NCBI RefSeq assembly: GCF_004771275.1
Contig: NZ_RQEV01000011.1
Location: forward strand, 62,001-126,000
DNA from: Leptospira fluminis
GTDB lineage: Bacteria > Spirochaetota > Leptospiria > Leptospirales > Leptospiraceae
Direction of reading: 5' to 3'
DNA: 64,000 nt
Shown here: in pieces, positions 27,830 to 37,575 of the stretch
Position numbering within the stretch: position 1 is the first letter of the stretch
Layout: every line of letters begins with the position of its first letter
The notes under the pieces: generated by a model
What the model was told of the DNA's origin: nothing
Database searches by the model: none
What the model saw: only the letters and a program-made list of their open reading frames with translations
Program-made: the position numbers and the translations under genes

Positions 27830-29329
27830 CTGCAGCGGGCACTTTTAGTTTCCGTACTGATTCTTTCTTCCTGTGGACTCGTATACGAATTACTAGCGGG
27901 CACGGTCGCCAGCTATCTCTTGGGGGAAACGGTAACCCAGTTTTCCCTGGTGATAGGCGTGTATCTGTTTTCCATGGGAATCGGAAGCTGGTTTTCCAGA
28001 TATTTGTTAAAAGACCTGGTTCCGAAATTTCTGGAAGTTGAACTCGCCTTAGGCCTATTAGGCGGGTCGAGTGCCGCATTACTCTTTCTCAGTTTCGGCC
28101 GCACTAGGATTTTCCAAGTTCCTTTGTTTAGCCTTGTCGTAATCGTGGGGATTCTGGTCGGAATGGAGATCCCGCTACTCTTGAGAATACTTAGAAGGAA
28201 ATTGGGTTTCCGGGATCTGGTCTCTAAAGTTCTCAGTTTGGATTATGCCGGGGCCCTTTTGGCATCCCTGACCTTTCCGATTTTTTTTGCGCCGAAATTA
28301 GGAATGGTCCGGACCTCCTTTCTATTCGGAATCCTAAACGCCGGAACCGCTCTCTGGGGAACCTGGATGTTGCCTTTGCAGGAAAAAGAGAAGAGGAATC
28401 TGCGGATGAAAGCCGCGATTGTGCTCACTCTTCTCGCGCTCGGATTGACGTTTGCGGACGCCATCACCGCTTACAGTGAGGAAAATCTTTATACGGACGA
28501 GATCGTATATTCCAAGCAGACGAAATTCCAAAGAATCACCGTGACCCGTTACAAAAGTGAATTGAGACTTTTTTTAAACGGGCATTTGCAATTCAGTTCT
28601 AGGGACGAATATAGATATCACGAAACCCTAGCACATCCGGCTTTGCTGTCCCATCCGAATCCCAGGAACGTACTCGTCCTCGGCGGAGGGGACGGTTTGG
28701 CGGTAAGGGAAATTCTAAAATATCCTTCCGTCCAGCGCGTAACCTTAGTGGATTTGGATCCCGAAATGACGAGACTATTTTCGGAGCAATCCCTTCTGAC
28801 CCAAATCAACGGATCCAGTCTAAGAAATCCGAAGGTTCGGATCGAGAACGCGGACGCTTTCCTGTGGTTGGAAAAATCCGATGCGACGTTCGACGTGGTT
28901 TTGATCGATTTTCCGGATCCGAGTAATTTCTCGATCGGAAAACTGTACACGACAGCATTTTACAAAAGTCTAAAACGTCGTCTCAATCCTCTTTCCATCG
29001 TGGAAATACAATCCACTTCCCCTTTATTCGCGAGAATGTCCTTTTGGTGTGTGGAAAAAACTCTACAGGAATCCGGCTTCGAGACTAGACCCCTTCATGT
29101 GTATGTCCCCTCCTTCGGCGAGTGGGGATTCGTCCTAGCCGGAACGAGAAAACTCCCAGTGTACAGACAGGATCTGCCGCCTGGACTTCGATTTCTGAAC
29201 GAAATAGAACTCGAATCTCTCTCCGAATTCCCTGTGGATATGTCGAGAGTCTCCGTGGAACCGAACCGACTGGACAATCAGGTATTGGTTCGTTACTACG
29301 ACCAGGAATGGAACCGATTGTTGGATTAA
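27830..29329 (+). CDS. Membrane-bound spermidine-synthase-like protein, probable CTG start
   Basis: 499 residues if translation starts at CTG 27830, with GGAGG eight bases upstream. The first ATG/GTG/TTG in frame (TTG 27920) would remove the conserved first helix ([18 protein letters not shown]), and there is no other in-frame ATG/GTG/TTG back to the stop at 27761. The N-terminal half has seven hydrophobic segments. The C-terminal half is an aminopropyltransferase-like methyltransferase fold: [15 protein letters not shown] near residue 280, VDLDPEMT, and the catalytic-type [16 protein letters not shown]. The family is implicated in polyamine or related chemistry at the membrane; the substrate is unknown. 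It is the last gene of the DUF4178 operon. Confidence 0.84.
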   Translation: MQRALLVSVLILSSCGLVYELLAGTVASYLLGETVTQFSLVIGVYLFSMGIGSWFSRYLLKDLVPKFLEVELALGLLGGSSAALLFLSFGRTRIFQVPLFSLVVIVGILVGMEIPLLLRILRRKLGFRDLVSKVLSLDYAGALLASLTFPIFFAPKLGMVRTSFLFGILNAGTALWGTWMLPLQEKEKRNLRMKAAIVLTLLALGLTFADAITAYSEENLYTDEIVYSKQTKFQRITVTRYKSELRLFLNGHLQFSSRDEYRYHETLAHPALLSHPNPRNVLVLGGGDGLAVREILKYPSVQRVTLVDLDPEMTRLFSEQSLLTQINGSSLRNPKVRIENADAFLWLEKSDATFDVVLIDFPDPSNFSIGKLYTTAFYKSLKRRLNPLSIVEIQSTSPLFARMSFWCVEKTLQESGFETRPLHVYVPSFGEWGFVLAGTRKLPVYRQDLPPGLRFLNEIELESLSEFPVDMSRVSVEPNRLDNQVLVRYYDQEWNRLLD

Positions 29330-29419
29330 GTCCGTGATTCCCCTTCCGATACGGGAAATTACTTTTCAACACTTCCGAAACGAACCAAGGTAACCAAAAC
29401 CGCATAGACCGAGGTCAGA

Positions 29420-29806
29420 ATGAACCAAAATCGTTTCTATACATGCCTATTCGTCGCAACTGTGTTTCTTGCCTGGAGCCTTATTTCCTTGTCCGCACAA
29501 AGCGGAACGACGGAAACCACTTTGCATGATTTTATGGAAGATTATACGAAACCCGCCTCCAAAAAAGCCAAGAAAGGCGACAAAGCCGCGTTGGAAAGAA
29601 TTCTGAAAGAGGTCCCGAATTTTGCTTTGGACGAACAAAAAGGGAAATGGAAAGAAATCACCGACTCCGCATTGGCCAGCGGAGACCTGGAAGGTTCCTG
29701 CAAAAGCTGTCACAAAGAATTCAAGAAAGAATACAAAAAGAATTACCGCAAGAGACCGATACAGGTTCCGAACGAACTGATTAGTTTCTTGAAAGGGTCG
29801 AAGTAA
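29420..29806 (+). CDS. Small exported monohaem cytochrome c-like protein
   Basis: 128 residues. Signal peptide through about residue 26 (ATVFLAWSLISLSA), then a Lys/Glu-rich helical mature part with one haem-binding CKSCH near residue 96. A single C-terminal-side CXXCH in a helical protein suggests a cytochrome c'-like or diffusible electron carrier in the periplasm. AGGTCAGA directly precedes the ATG. The gene converges with the PP2C phosphatase gene and overlaps its 3' end by 26 bases. Confidence 0.85.
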   Translation: MNQNRFYTCLFVATVFLAWSLISLSAQSGTTETTLHDFMEDYTKPASKKAKKGDKAALERILKEVPNFALDEQKGKWKEITDSALASGDLEGSCKSCHKEFKKEYKKNYRKRPIQVPNELISFLKGSK

Positions 29807-31817
29807 TTTCCGACAAAGTTTTCTTCTCGGAAGTCGGTTGAAAATCGAGAACGATCAAAGTGAGATCGTCCTCGAAATGCTTCCGGTTTCCGGTAAATTC
29901 GCGCACGGTCTTGAATAGAACCTCGGCCATGGACTCTCCCGGGAGCCCGATATTTTCCGCCAATAATTTATAAAACCTTTGGAAGCCGAAGATTTCCCCC
30001 TTTTGGTTTCTCGCTTCGGTGATTCCGTCGGTATAGATGATCAAACGATCTCCCGGTTCGAGCTGGAATTCGGCGACCGAGTTCTTCAAGCTAGGATCCA
30101 TCCCCATGATCCAACCGGGAAGGAAAATCTCCTTAGCAGTTCCGGAACTTCTCGCAATCGCGACTAAAGGAGGATGCCCCGCGTTGGAGTAAGTTACTTT
30201 CCCCGAGGTCCCGTCCACTAAAAGGTACGCCGCGGTGATATAATGTTTTCCGTACTTCCCGCTCAAAGAACGATTGATATTCCTTAACACTTCGGCCGGA
30301 TCCTCGTGATTTCTTGCTTCGATGGAAAACGCCAGCTTGACCATGGAGGCGATGATCGCGGCCGGAATTCCATGCCCGGAAACGTCCGAAAGAAAGATTC
30401 CGAGTTTGTTCGGACCTACGTAATGAAAATCGTAGAAATCTCCTCCTACCGAACTGGCAAATTCGTTCCTAACCGACAATTGCAGATTCGGCATTTTCGG
30501 AAGATGATCCGGAAGAATAGATTCCTGTAATTCTCTGGCGATCTTAAGTTCCTGCTCGATCTCGGTCAATTTCAGTTGGCTTTCGTAATTTTCCAACCTT
30601 GCCTGTAGGGAATCCTTTTCCAGCGTTTTGATCCGATGAGCGAGCGCAAAGGAGAGAAGAGTCATTTCTATCACAGAACCGAACTGTGCCGACCAATGAG
30701 CCAGAAAAGAATCGGGAATCCAGGAAAGATTTCGCAGCGCCGTAATGAGAACGGAAACGATCAGCACGGACCAAGCGAGTAAAAAATACCTCGCGGGTTT
30801 ATAACCCTTTCTTAATCTTAAAAAACCGGAATATACGACCAAACCGGCGGCAAGAAAGGGATACCAGGAAACGGCTTTCATCATGAGTCCGTAAGCCGAA
30901 GGGATCAAGGAGACGAAAAATCCCAAAACTGCGAACGCGGCAAGAATTAGAAAAGCCCGATCCTTCCAACCGGTTTCCCGTTCCATATGCAAAAAAGAGC
31001 GGGTGAATAAAAGGGAAAAAGCCACCGAGAGAAAAGCGAATCCGACCAGATAATCGTTCCAAGCGACCGGTGAAGCTTGTACCAAATACCGAGCTCCGAC
31101 TCCCGAGACCGCAAACTGCCATAAAGCGTAGAACAAAAGATAAAAGACGTAGAAGAAATAGCTGGAATCCTTCACCACGAATGCAAGAAATCCGTTGTAG
31201 ATCAGCATGATGCCGATCGCACCGAAAAACACCCCGAGAAAAAGATTTTCCGACTGGATACGGGAAGCGAATTCCTTCGGCGACCAGGCTTGGAAATTAA
31301 AAACGACCGATCTTCTACTTGCGGCTCGAATCAGGAATTCTTCCGAAGAATTCGCGCGGGCATGCATCCGATACGCCGCGTGCACATAGGAGATTCGTCT
31401 GTCCGAACCTATCTCTTTCCAAGACTCTTTTTCCCCCGAACTCTCCTTTCGATATACCGCAAGCTCTTCCATTCCAGGATTGTTCAAAACCAAAAACCAA
31501 TCCTCGTCTCCTCCGGAGGAAATCCTGAGTTTCAGCCAAAACACTTCATCCGTAAAACTCAAAGAGAGGCTATCCTTCTCTATAGGTTTCCATACGGAAT
31601 CCACCGACATAAGCCTGTTCGGATCTTTTTCTACCGCTTGGGAGGAACCCGGTGCAAAGGCGGAGATCGACATGAATTGATTCAACGGAACGCCCTTCAT
31701 TGTGCCGGAAAGGGGAAAGGATGTAACCCGGACCTCTTCCGCATTCAGAGTGCTAAACCCTAAAAGCAAAAAGCAAATAAAAGCCGTACTCCGGATTTTC
31801 CGGAAGAAATCGACCAA
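29781..31817 (-). CDS. 7TM-DISM sensor with SpoIIE/PP2C phosphatase domain
   Basis: 678 residues. Signal peptide, then an extracellular 7TMR-DISMED2 beta domain (residues about 30-180: MSVDSVWKPIEKDSLSLSF), seven membrane helices (about 190-390) and a coiled-coil linker (EQELKIARELQESILP). A SpoIIE-type PP2C domain (about 440-665) has VGGDFYDFHYVG, LSDVSGHGIPAAI, NAGHPPLVAI, IIYTDGITEARN and HFEDDLTLIVLDF, with all metal-binding aspartates. It likely converts an outside signal into dephosphorylation of an anti-sigma-factor antagonist. The start is TTG with GAGGGGG a few bases upstream. No STAS or anti-sigma partner is nearby. Confidence 0.93.
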   Translation of the reverse strand: MVDFFRKIRSTAFICFLLLGFSTLNAEEVRVTSFPLSGTMKGVPLNQFMSISAFAPGSSQAVEKDPNRLMSVDSVWKPIEKDSLSLSFTDEVFWLKLRISSGGDEDWFLVLNNPGMEELAVYRKESSGEKESWKEIGSDRRISYVHAAYRMHARANSSEEFLIRAASRRSVVFNFQAWSPKEFASRIQSENLFLGVFFGAIGIMLIYNGFLAFVVKDSSYFFYVFYLLFYALWQFAVSGVGARYLVQASPVAWNDYLVGFAFLSVAFSLLFTRSFLHMERETGWKDRAFLILAAFAVLGFFVSLIPSAYGLMMKAVSWYPFLAAGLVVYSGFLRLRKGYKPARYFLLAWSVLIVSVLITALRNLSWIPDSFLAHWSAQFGSVIEMTLLSFALAHRIKTLEKDSLQARLENYESQLKLTEIEQELKIARELQESILPDHLPKMPNLQLSVRNEFASSVGGDFYDFHYVGPNKLGIFLSDVSGHGIPAAIIASMVKLAFSIEARNHEDPAEVLRNINRSLSGKYGKHYITAAYLLVDGTSGKVTYSNAGHPPLVAIARSSGTAKEIFLPGWIMGMDPSLKNSVAEFQLEPGDRLIIYTDGITEARNQKGEIFGFQRFYKLLAENIGLPGESMAEVLFKTVREFTGNRKHFEDDLTLIVLDFQPTSEKKTLSEITSTLSRN

Positions 31818-31826
31818 GAATCCCCC

Positions 31827-32306
31827 TCAACCGGAGACTGTCTTGGCCCCGGCTAAATTACATATATAGAAAAAGTGTTCTGGACTGACCGGCTGGATCG
31901 AAAGCCGCCCCCCTTTTTGCAGGAGAACCATGCCCTTCAGTTTCCCGTGGGATTTTAATTCCTCTAGCGAAATTGGGCGAGAAAATTTTTCTTTAAATTT
32001 CAAGTCGACCATGTACCAAGCGGGAGAATCCGGCTTGCTTTTGGGATCATGGTATTTGTGTTTAGGGTCAAAAGCGAAATGATCGGGATAACCGTCCTTT
32101 ACGATCTCCGCCAGACCGACTACTGCCGTCGGTTTGCAACTGCTGTGGTAAAACAGGACCAGGTCCTTTTTTTTCACCTGATCCCTTAGATAATTTCTCG
32201 CTTGGTAGTTCCGGACCCCTTCCCAAGGAGCGATTTTTTTAGGAGAACCCTTTAAATCGTCTATCGAAAAAGCGTCCGGTTCCGTCTTAAACAACCAATA
32301 ATTCAT
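31827..32306 (-). CDS. EVE domain protein
   Basis: 159 residues, one EVE domain (PUA-like fold that reads modified bases in nucleic acid). Hallmarks: [17 protein letters not shown] at the start, [36 protein letters not shown] and the [10 protein letters not shown] strand. The aromatic cage residues appear intact. Its ATG overlaps the ftsH stop (ATGA), so it is translated with ftsH. A role in sensing modified DNA or RNA is inferred from the family; no restriction genes are nearby. Confidence 0.92.
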   Translation of the reverse strand: MNYWLFKTEPDAFSIDDLKGSPKKIAPWEGVRNYQARNYLRDQVKKKDLVLFYHSSCKPTAVVGLAEIVKDGYPDHFAFDPKHKYHDPKSKPDSPAWYMVDLKFKEKFSRPISLEELKSHGKLKGMVLLQKGGRLSIQPVSPEHFFYICNLAGAKTVSG

Positions 32307-34270
32307 TCTACTCCCGTAGAATATGCCGGTTTTGCGGGAATCCCTGCCGTCTTTTCTTTCTTGGTCGTTTTTTCCGCCTTCTTCTTCGGCTCTTCATTGG
32401 CAGGGTGAACGATCGCCATCAATTCCTCGTGGGTTACCGTTTCTTTCGCCAAAAGCGCCTTAGCCAGGTTTTCGAACTTGGTGGAATTCTTGCGTACGAG
32501 TTCCCTGCCTTTGTTCAAGCAGGTCTGCACGATGTCCCGAATTTCCTTGTCGATCATCGCGGCGAATTCCTCGCTGTAAGCCTTATTTCCCTGGCCCATG
32601 TCTCTGCCCAAAAACGGACTTTCGTGACCACTACCGTAATTGATGGTTCCGAGCTTTTCGGACATTCCCCAATCGCAAACCATCCGGCGTGCGATATTGG
32701 TCGCCTGCTGAATATCGTTGCTGGAACCTGTGGAGGTCATCTTAAACTTGTTTTCCTCGGCGATAAAGCCCCCCATACAAACCACGATCTGGTCCAGCCA
32801 ATACGCCTTGGTATGGATATGCTTGTCTTCCGTCGGAAGCGATTGGGTTAGGCCCAATGCTCTTCCTCTCGGAATGATCGTAACTTTATGCACCGGCTCC
32901 GAATACGCGAGCAACGTCCCTAAAATCGCATGACCGGCTTCGTGGTACGCGATGACTTCCTTTTCCTTTTCCGAAATAAAGAAGGAACGTCTTTCCGGTC
33001 CCATCATCACCTTATCCCGTGCTTCTTCCAACTCGTCCTGGGTGACTCTCTTCTTGTTCTTCCGGGCAGCCAACAAAGCGGCCTCATTGATCAGGTTGGA
33101 AAGATCCGCGCCGGTAAATCCGGGGGTCCCTCTCGCGATGGAGTTCAAGGAAATATCGCTGGTCAAAGGTACTTTTCTAGAATGGACTTTCAGGATCTGT
33201 TCCCGACCGTTAAGATCCGGAAGATCGACCATTACTTGACGATCAAAGCGTCCCGGTCTTAGCAAGGCAGGATCCAGTACGTCTGCTCGGTTCGTGGCAG
33301 CCATAACGATCACGCCTTCGTTCTTTTCAAAACCGTCCATTTCCACGAGCATCTGGTTCAGGGTCTGTTCCCTTTCGTCGTGACCGCCGCCCCATCCGGC
33401 TCCTCTGAGCCGACCGACTGCGTCTATCTCGTCTATGAAGATGATACAGGGAGAATTCTTTTTTCCTTGGTCAAAGAGATCTCTCACCCTGGAAGCTCCC
33501 ACTCCTACGAACATTTCCACGAAATCGGAACCGGAAATGCTGAAAAAAGGAACTCCCGCTTCGCCGGCCACCGCTCTAGCAAGTAAGGTCTTTCCCGTAC
33601 CTGGAGGCCCGATCAGCAATACGCCGGTGGGAATTCTCGCACCCATGGCTTGGAATTTCTTCGGATCTTTCAAAAATTCGATGATTTCTACCAGCTCGGT
33701 TTTTGCTTCTTCGCAGCCCGCCACGTCCGCAAAACTTACCTTGACCTTGGGGTCCACAGTCATCTTGGCCTTGGATTTTCCGAAAGAAAACGCCTTATTG
33801 CCCGTAGACTGAACCTGACGCATAATGAAAAAATAAAATACGAATATGGCGACGATCCCCAGCAACAAAAAGGAACTCAGCATTCCGAAACCTCGACCGT
33901 CTTCGGCCGAAACGAATTCGAAATCCATGTTGGAACGACGGAGAGAGGTGAGTAGTTCCTTATCTACGGGAGCGATCGTAGTACGGAAACGGACGGGTTC
34001 TTTGGAAGCCGAATCCGAAGGTTCATAGCAACCTTCCACCACATCCCTTTCCATGATCAGTTTTTCGCAGCCCGGAATCTTAGCGTTCTTAACGAGCTTG
34101 CCTATGGGCTTGGAACCGTCCGGTTCCAGCATATTCATGAATTGGGAAAACGGAATCGACTTGGGACTCCGATCCACGTAATTTTTGATCTGGGGTCCGT
34201 AATAAGCGACGATTACTATCCCCACGATGAATAGAATCAGTAATCTGAGGCCTTTATTATTGTTATTCAT
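32303..34270 (-). CDS. ftsH: ATP-dependent zinc metalloprotease FtsH
   Basis: 655 residues, membrane-anchored AAA+ protease that removes damaged membrane proteins and regulatory proteins. Two N-terminal membrane helices (residues about 8-26 and 133-152) flank a periplasmic domain. The AAA module has Walker A GPPGTGKT, Walker [13 protein letters not shown], and the pore motif FVG in [16 protein letters not shown]. The zinc site is HEAGH with the distal Asp/Glu region. The C-terminus is Lys/Glu-rich. AGAGGAAT precedes the ATG. It shares a message with the EVE gene. The periplasmic part, with the segment [17 protein letters not shown], is longer than in E. coli. Confidence 0.97.
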   Translation of the reverse strand: MNNNNKGLRLLILFIVGIVIVAYYGPQIKNYVDRSPKSIPFSQFMNMLEPDGSKPIGKLVKNAKIPGCEKLIMERDVVEGCYEPSDSASKEPVRFRTTIAPVDKELLTSLRRSNMDFEFVSAEDGRGFGMLSSFLLLGIVAIFVFYFFIMRQVQSTGNKAFSFGKSKAKMTVDPKVKVSFADVAGCEEAKTELVEIIEFLKDPKKFQAMGARIPTGVLLIGPPGTGKTLLARAVAGEAGVPFFSISGSDFVEMFVGVGASRVRDLFDQGKKNSPCIIFIDEIDAVGRLRGAGWGGGHDEREQTLNQMLVEMDGFEKNEGVIVMAATNRADVLDPALLRPGRFDRQVMVDLPDLNGREQILKVHSRKVPLTSDISLNSIARGTPGFTGADLSNLINEAALLAARKNKKRVTQDELEEARDKVMMGPERRSFFISEKEKEVIAYHEAGHAILGTLLAYSEPVHKVTIIPRGRALGLTQSLPTEDKHIHTKAYWLDQIVVCMGGFIAEENKFKMTSTGSSNDIQQATNIARRMVCDWGMSEKLGTINYGSGHESPFLGRDMGQGNKAYSEEFAAMIDKEIRDIVQTCLNKGRELVRKNSTKFENLAKALLAKETVTHEELMAIVHPANEEPKKKAEKTTKKEKTAGIPAKPAYSTGVE

Positions 34271-34512
34271 ATTCCTCTTAACCCCCGCGACTTTCAGTCG
34301 CCATGTTCCTTCTTAGACTCCGAAAAATCTGTCAAAAGTCAGGAAATCCGTTTAGGATAGATATAGCTTGGAAACCGCTTTCGAAGAAAAAGTTCCCTCA
34401 ATTCAGAATCCGGTTTTTTCCCGAAAAGTAAAGGAGAATACGGGGAGAAAAAATGGAATCGTACCGCAGGGAAGGTCGGAAAAAAACGAACCCGAACAAA
34501 TTCCCGCCGTCT

Positions 34513-35076
34513 TTAAAATCTGTATTTTTCTATGACGTCTTCGATGTCTCCGAGACTAATGGATCGAATCGCAGCTTCGGCGTCGTTGATGATCTGGATC
34601 AGACTCAGGTTTTCCAAAGGTTGAAAATCCTCTTTCAAAAAGATCTCCAGCCCGGAACCGTCAAAGACATCGTTGCCGATGCCGATACGGATCCTGATAA
34701 AGTTCGGAGAACGCAAGGATTGCACGATGGATTTGACTCCCGCGTTCTCCGTATCATTCACGCCCTTATCCACCACGATCTTACCCAAGGGTAGGGTCCA
34801 ATCCTCGTGGATAACCAGGATATCCTGGACTTGGATTTTTAAAAAGGACGCTATATAAAGAACGGATTCTCCGGAAAGATCGCTGAAGGTCTGAGGTTTC
34901 AGAAGAACGACTTCTTCCCCCTCGAAGTCCCCTCTTCCGATCAGGGACTTTTTTTTCTTCGTCTTGATCTCAACGTTGATGTTATTCGCAATAACGTCGA
35001 GAATCTTGAAGCCGATATTCGCTCGGTTATTATTATATTTGTCCCCGGGATTTCCCAGTCCGACGATTAGCTTCAT
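34513..35076 (-). CDS. pth: Peptidyl-tRNA hydrolase fold protein lacking canonical catalytic residues
   Basis: 187 residues, full Pth length and fold, in the usual rplY-pth order. The N-terminal MKLIVGLGNPG is intact (Asn9). The usual TRHN, which carries the catalytic His20 of E. coli Pth, is NRAN here with Ala19 (codon GCG). FMNLSG is FSDLSG (Asp66 for Asn68), HDELDLP is HEDWTLP (Glu91 for Asp93), and GGHNGL is TENAGV (Glu110 for His113; Asn111 kept). The C-terminus RSISLGDIEDVIEKY is well kept. Either catalysis works differently or the protein now has another role and a second Pth exists elsewhere. Cotranscription with rplY (43 bases upstream) is likely. Confidence 0.85.
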   Translation of the reverse strand: MKLIVGLGNPGDKYNNNRANIGFKILDVIANNINVEIKTKKKKSLIGRGDFEGEEVVLLKPQTFSDLSGESVLYIASFLKIQVQDILVIHEDWTLPLGKIVVDKGVNDTENAGVKSIVQSLRSPNFIRIRIGIGNDVFDGSGLEIFLKEDFQPLENLSLIQIINDAEAAIRSISLGDIEDVIEKYRF

Positions 35077-35119
35077 AGATTACCGTTTTCCGAATTCTTA
35101 GACCCGAGCAAGTTCCTGA

Positions 35120-35755
35120 TTATTTTCCGCCCTTCTTAGCGCCACCCTTGCCCTTAGCGTCTCCGGCAGCTTCCTTAGCATCGGCGCGTTCCTGAGCCAA
35201 AAGCGCTTTGGTCTTCAGAACTGCGGCCACGATGGGATCTCCGTTCACCAGGATTTCCCAGCTAGCCGGAACCTTGAGCTCGCTCACTTTAATGGATTGG
35301 CCTACATCCAAATCGGATACGTCTACGACGAGACTTTCCAATAGATCTTCGGGGATGGACTTTATGCGGATCTCGTGGATCAAATGATCGAATTGTCCGC
35401 CCATTTTGGAGCCCTTTGCGGTTCCTTCCGTACGGACTCCGATCTTAGTGACGATCTTCTTGCCCGGCTCGACCTTATAGAAGTCGACGTGACGGATCCG
35501 ATCCACTTCCGGAAACCTTTGGATCTCCTTGACGAAGACCTTGTGGGTTCCTTCTCCTTCGATCTCAAGATCGATCAGAGTGGATTGACGGATGCCGGAA
35601 TGCACCAACTTATCCAGCTCTTTTTCGTTTACCGAACCGGAAGAGGCCTTTCCGCTTCCGATGATGTTTATGGGCACCATTCCGGACGCACGAAGACGAT
35701 TATTGACGTTCTTGCCTGTTTCCGTTCTTTTTTTAACGGTGATTTTGTGGCTCAT
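35120..35755 (-). CDS. rplY: 50S ribosomal protein L25/general stress protein Ctc
   Basis: 211 residues, two-domain L25 (Ctc/TL5 type). The N-terminal 5S rRNA-binding domain includes KRTETGKNVNNRLRASGMVPINIIG, VFVKEIQRFPEVDRIRHVDFYKV, and a C-terminal beta domain with SIPEDLLESLVVDVSDLDVGQSI. The tail is Lys/Gly/Ala-rich. It lies between prs and pth on one strand (19 and 43 bases), a common arrangement. TAGGAACC precedes the ATG. Confidence 0.95.
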   Translation of the reverse strand: MSHKITVKKRTETGKNVNNRLRASGMVPINIIGSGKASSGSVNEKELDKLVHSGIRQSTLIDLEIEGEGTHKVFVKEIQRFPEVDRIRHVDFYKVEPGKKIVTKIGVRTEGTAKGSKMGGQFDHLIHEIRIKSIPEDLLESLVVDVSDLDVGQSIKVSELKVPASWEILVNGDPIVAAVLKTKALLAQERADAKEAAGDAKGKGGAKKGGK

Positions 35756-35773
35756 GGTTCCTACCCTTGTTTA

Positions 35774-36709
35774 CTAAATAAATAGATCGCTGACCGATTG
35801 ATTGGTCGATATTCTCTGGATCGCCGCCGAAAAAAGCGGAGCGACCGAAAGAGTCTTTAATTTCGAAATCTTTTTCGATTCCGGAATTTCTATGGAATTA
35901 GACAATACGACTTCTACGAAAGGAGTGGAATTCAATCTGTCCACCGCTTCCCCCGAAAGAACTCCGTGACTCGCGGCACAATATACGCTCTTGGCTCCGT
36001 TTTTCAGGAGAGCGTCGGCTGCTTTGCAGATCGTTCCGGCAGTATCGATCATATCATCCAAAAGAATGCAGTTTTTGCCCTCGATTTCTCCGATCACGTG
36101 CATTACTTCGGAGACGTTAGCCTTAGGTCTTCGCTTATCAATGATCGCTAACGTAGCATTCACCTTTTTGCCGAAGGACCTGGCACGTTCTGCTCCGCCG
36201 GAATCCGGGGACACGATTACCAGATCCTCGATATTCTTGTTCCTAAAATATTCCACCAACACCGGATTGAAATGGAGATTATCCACGGGAACTTTGAAAA
36301 ATCCCTGAATTTGGTCCGCGTGCAAATCCATGGTGATCATTCTAGTCGGACCCATTACCTCGATCAGATCGGCGACCACTCTGGCGGAAATCGGAACCCT
36401 AGGCTCCACCTTCCTGTCCTGGCGGCCGTAACCGTAGTAAGGCATTACTACGGAAATACTGTTTGCAGAGGCTCTTCTTAGAGCGTCCATGATGAGAAGA
36501 AGTTCCATCAAATGGTCGTTTGCGGGAGCGGAAGTGGATTGGATCAGGAATATGTCCCTTCCACGTACGTTCTCCTCGATTTTGACCGCTATTTCGCCGT
36601 CGGAAAATTTTCGAAGATTGATTTTGCCCGGGGCGATTTTGAGTTCGGCACAAATTTCTTCCGCTATGGAACGGTTAGAAGAGCCGGAAAAGACCGCTAT
36701 TTCGTTCAT
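35774..36709 (-). CDS. prs: Ribose-phosphate pyrophosphokinase (PRPP synthase)
   Basis: 311 residues, class I PRPP synthase: makes PRPP from ribose-5-phosphate and ATP for nucleotide, His and Trp synthesis. Family motifs: [20 protein letters not shown] start, [16 protein letters not shown], the ATP-binding flexible loop [21 protein letters not shown], and the PRPP loop [16 protein letters not shown] with [15 protein letters not shown]. The ATG overlaps the stop of the preceding GlmU-like gene (TAATG), so translation is coupled. Confidence 0.97.
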   Translation of the reverse strand: MNEIAVFSGSSNRSIAEEICAELKIAPGKINLRKFSDGEIAVKIEENVRGRDIFLIQSTSAPANDHLMELLLIMDALRRASANSISVVMPYYGYGRQDRKVEPRVPISARVVADLIEVMGPTRMITMDLHADQIQGFFKVPVDNLHFNPVLVEYFRNKNIEDLVIVSPDSGGAERARSFGKKVNATLAIIDKRRPKANVSEVMHVIGEIEGKNCILLDDMIDTAGTICKAADALLKNGAKSVYCAASHGVLSGEAVDRLNSTPFVEVVLSNSIEIPESKKISKLKTLSVAPLFSAAIQRISTNQSVSDLFI

Positions 36710-37464
36710 TATGCTCGAGCTCCTCCGTTTAGGATTTCCGCCAGAGCCTCCAGGTCCTGGGGCGAGTTGACCCCCTGACTTTCGCCGCTATCTTTCAGCA
36801 CCACTGCGCCCAACTTCTTGCCTTCCTTTTTGTATAAAGCCACTAGATCAGGGAGATAGTATTCTCCCTGGGCATTGCTATTTCCGATCTTTTTGAGGGA
36901 TTCGAAAAGGGAATCGGAACTGAAAACGTAAGTCCCGGTATTGATTTCCTCTATTTTTCTCTGCTCATCCGTAGCGTCCTTCTCTTCCACGATCGCGACG
37001 ACTTCTCCGGAACCGTTTCTTACGATACGACCGTATCCTTTGGGCTGGTCCACTTTTGCAGACAATAAGGTAGCCGCGAAACCGTTTTCGACGTGAGTTT
37101 GGACCAAAGCGCGGAACGTTTCTCCCGAAATCATGGGCACGTCTCCGCAAGCGACCAAGATCGGACCTCTATGTCCGTTCACCGCGGATTCCGCACTCAA
37201 CACCGCGTGGGCGGTTCCGAGTTGCTCTTTTTGCTCCGCGAATTTGACGCCCGCGATTCCGCTACACAGAGCTTGGACGTCTTCTTTTTTATAACCGACC
37301 ACTACGACGATATCTGCGACCCCCGCTTCCCGCAAGTGGTCGAGTACATGATTCAAGAGAGGTTTACCGTTCAAGGAAACCGCGACCTTGGGTTGGTCGG
37401 TTTTCATGCGGGTTCCCTTGCCGGCAGCGAGAACCACGGCAACAGCTTCCTTTGAGATATTCAT
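36709..37464 (-). CDS. glmU: GlmU-type uridyltransferase half, no acetyltransferase domain
   Basis: 251 residues forming only the N-terminal half of a Glm[20 protein letters not shown] (nucleotide loop and Lys), [42 protein letters not shown] and [10 protein letters not shown]. Together these mark GlcNAc-1-phosphate uridyltransferase. It stops before any left-handed beta-helix begins; the acetyltransferase half appears to be the separate protein at 2.5-3.5 kb. Its end overlaps the prs start (TAATG). tRNA-Gln lies 25 bases upstream on the same strand. A different sugar nucleotide cannot be wholly excluded. Confidence 0.88.
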   Translation of the reverse strand: MNISKEAVAVVLAAGKGTRMKTDQPKVAVSLNGKPLLNHVLDHLREAGVADIVVVVGYKKEDVQALCSGIAGVKFAEQKEQLGTAHAVLSAESAVNGHRGPILVACGDVPMISGETFRALVQTHVENGFAATLLSAKVDQPKGYGRIVRNGSGEVVAIVEEKDATDEQRKIEEINTGTYVFSSDSLFESLKKIGNSNAQGEYYLPDLVALYKKEGKKLGAVVLKDSGESQGVNSPQDLEALAEILNGGARA

Positions 37465-37489
37465 TCGTAATCCGGTGAAATTAGAACAG

Positions 37490-37565
<76 letters not shown>

Positions 37566-37575
37566 GTTTCTATCT

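Noticed and set aside
29390..29413. GTAACC followed by CGAG upstream of the monohaem cytochrome, as a fourth copy of the bufferin-type promoter
   Set aside because: The spacer is 14 rather than 15 bases and the second box differs (CGAG), so I do not count it without genome-wide support.
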